From Roseococcus sp. SDR (GTDB taxonomy: Bacteria; Pseudomonadota; Alphaproteobacteria; Acetobacterales; Acetobacteraceae), in assembly GCF_019083995.1 (NCBI RefSeq), contig NZ_JAHRCU010000002.1:186001-250000 (forward strand): DNA of 64,000 nt, in the 5' to 3' direction. The notes under the pieces are model-generated. The model ran no database searches. It had not been told where the DNA came from and was given only the letters and a program-made list of their open reading frames with translations. Both the position numbers and the translations under genes were made by a program. Below, piece after piece: positions 62,739 through 64,000 of the stretch (positions within the stretch are counted from its first letter, which is position 1; every line of letters begins with the position of its first letter).

Positions 62739-64000
62739 TCAGTGGAGTTTGACACCGGGCTCCGCCCTTTGCGAGACGAGACTGGCGAGGCTGCGCCAGG
62801 CGGTGGGTGCGCTGCCATGCAGCGCCGTCTGGTGCATCTTGTAGAGCGAACGGTACATCAGCCGGGCGAAATACCCTTCGATGAACATGGATTTGCCGAC
62901 CAGGAAGCCCATCAGGCTGCCCACCGTGCTGTATTTGCCGAGCGAGACGAGCGAGCCGAAGTCGCGATAGACGAAGGGCTCCAGCGGCTTGCCGTCCAGG
63001 ATCCGCTCGATCTGGTTGTACATGTGGCTCGCCTGCTGGTGCGCGGCCTGGGCGCGCGGCGGGATGGGCTGCTCCGAGCCCTCGCGCGGGCAGGAGGCAC
63101 AATCGCCGAGCGCGAAGACGCTTGGGTCGCGCGTCGTCTGCAACGTGGGCAGCACCTTGAGCTGGTTGATCCGGTTGGTCTCCAGCCCGCCGATCTCCTT
63201 CAGGAAATCCGCGCCCTTCACGCCCGCCGCCCAGACCGTCAGCTCGGCCGGCAGGAAGCCGCCATCGGCCAGCACCACGCCATCGGCGCGAACCTCGGCC
63301 ACGCGCGTGCCGACATGTACCTCGACGCCCATCTTGGCCAGCAAGTCGCTCGTCGCCGCGGAAATCCGCTCGGGCAGCGCGGGCAGGATGCGGGGGGCCG
63401 CCTCCACCAGCATGATGCGGATGTCGCGCTCCGGCTCGATGCGGTCCAGGCCATAGGCCACCACGGCGCGCACCGTGCGGTGCAGCTCGGCCGCGAGCTC
63501 GGTGCCCGTCGCACCCGCGCCGATGATCGCGACATGCAATTGCCCGGGCCGCACCGGCTCGGGCTGGGCATTGGCGCGCAGGCAGGCATTGACCAGGCGG
63601 CGGTTGAAGCGGCTCGCCTGGTCCAGCGTCTCCAGCGGGATGGCGTGCTGCGCCGCACCCGGCGTGCCGAAATCATTGGTAACGGAGCCCACCGAGATGA
63701 CCAGCGTGTCGTAGCCCACGCGGCTCGCCGGCGTGATCTCGCGCCCCTCCTCATCCAGCATGGCGCCGAGCAGGACCTCTTTCGCCTCCCGGTCCAGGCC
63801 CACCATCTCGCCATAGCGATAGGTGAAGTGGTGCCAATGCGCCTGGGCCAGGTAGTTCAGCTCATGCTGCGCGCGATCCAGGCTGCCCGCCGCCACCGCA
63901 TGCAGCAGCGGCTTCCAGAGATGGGTGCGGCTGCGCTCCACCAGCGTCACCCGCGCGCGCTGGCCCTTGCCGTAGCGGTTGCCGAGGCGGGTGGCGAGCT
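62739..64000 (-). CDS. ndh: Type II NADH dehydrogenase (NDH-2 family), N terminus cut by window edge
   Basis: A flavoprotein that passes electrons from NADH to quinones without pumping protons, at the inner face of the cytoplasmic membrane. The frame runs open to the window end and reads LATRLGNRYGKGQ before TLVERSRTHLWKPLLHAVAAG, so about the first 15 residues, with the FAD motif, lie outside. Visible are the NAD site VAIIGAGATGTELAAEL, the FAD contact VFALGDCASCPREG, the quinone-side QAAHQQASHMYNQI, and a C-terminal amphipathic region that may anchor it. A second FAD enzyme family is less likely because of these blocks. Confidence 0.88.
   Translation of the reverse strand, partial: LATRLGNRYGKGQRARVTLVERSRTHLWKPLLHAVAAGSLDRAQHELNYLAQAHWHHFTYRYGEMVGLDREAKEVLLGAMLDEEGREITPASRVGYDTLVISVGSVTNDFGTPGAAQHAIPLETLDQASRFNRRLVNACLRANAQPEPVRPGQLHVAIIGAGATGTELAAELHRTVRAVVAYGLDRIEPERDIRIMLVEAAPRILPALPERISAATSDLLAKMGVEVHVGTRVAEVRADGVVLADGGFLPAELTVWAAGVKGADFLKEIGGLETNRINQLKVLPTLQTTRDPSVFALGDCASCPREGSEQPIPPRAQAAHQQASHMYNQIERILDGKPLEPFVYRDFGSLVSLGKYSTVGSLMGFLVGKSMFIEGYFARLMYRSLYKMHQTALHGSAPTAWRSLASLVSQRAEPGVKLH

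Overview
The window is 64 kb of very GC-rich, densely packed DNA from an alphaproteobacterium, most likely an Acetobacteraceae member of the Roseomonas type. The evidence is the codon and base bias, the bamE / cytochrome bc1 chaperone / DUF177 / rpmF / plsX / fabH gene order, an ihfA-merR pair, six orphan Bug/TctC-type solute-binding proteins, and tcuAB. This is an inference from gene content; there is no rRNA in the window to confirm it. I see no tRNA, rRNA, CRISPR array, transposase or phage gene.

Layout. 1-2.2 kb: the end of apt and a LOV-domain (blue-light type) hybrid histidine kinase. 2.2-2.9 kb: merR and ihfA. 3.1-7.6 kb: an O-acetylation locus with an AlgI/PatA-like MBOAT acyltransferase, a small one-helix membrane protein and three SGNH/GDSL proteins. 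7.7-11.0 kb: Bug protein, NodB-type deacetylase and gamma-glutamyltransferase-like enzyme. 11.3-34.3 kb: a large surface-glycan region with three sulfotransferase-like proteins, a three-module glycosyltransferase, two methyltransferase proteins, a propeller-TPR protein, a hydrolase-TPR protein, an HU-like protein, a GNSH/GSCFA pair, a UDP-glucuronate-epimerase-like protein and a Tat-exported beta-helix protein. It is followed directly by cysD, cysNC and an SLC13-type transporter, which can import sulfate and make PAPS. I read this as a candidate sulfated-polysaccharide system. 34.4-41.4 kb: small catabolic operons (benzoylformate decarboxylase-like plus Bug; epimerase plus Bug plus SDR), ChaC and DUF2125. 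41.6-47.9 kb: lpdA, three tandem small secreted proteins, two tandem Bug proteins and a D-aminopeptidase-like protein. 47.9-54.3 kb: argF-argD, bamE, the bc1 chaperone, DUF177, rpmF, plsX and fabH. 54.5-59.7 kb: Bug-tcuB-tcuA and a divergent EAL phosphodiesterase. 59.8-64 kb: a coupled FAD monooxygenase / isochorismatase-fold hydrolase / crotonase operon, a 72-residue membrane protein, and the C-terminal part of a type II NADH dehydrogenase.

Most operons are translationally coupled (ATGA, GTGA or TGATG overlaps). Two non-coding repeat families stand out. One is a roughly 95-bp unit of consecutive hairpins that starts 1-2 nt after the stop codons of lpdA and fabH, with a compensatory base change in one stem. 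The other is a 96-bp palindromic element with imperfect terminal inverted repeats, ending 9 nt before the start of the FAD monooxygenase. All functions are assigned from visible motifs and remembered family features; no database search was run.
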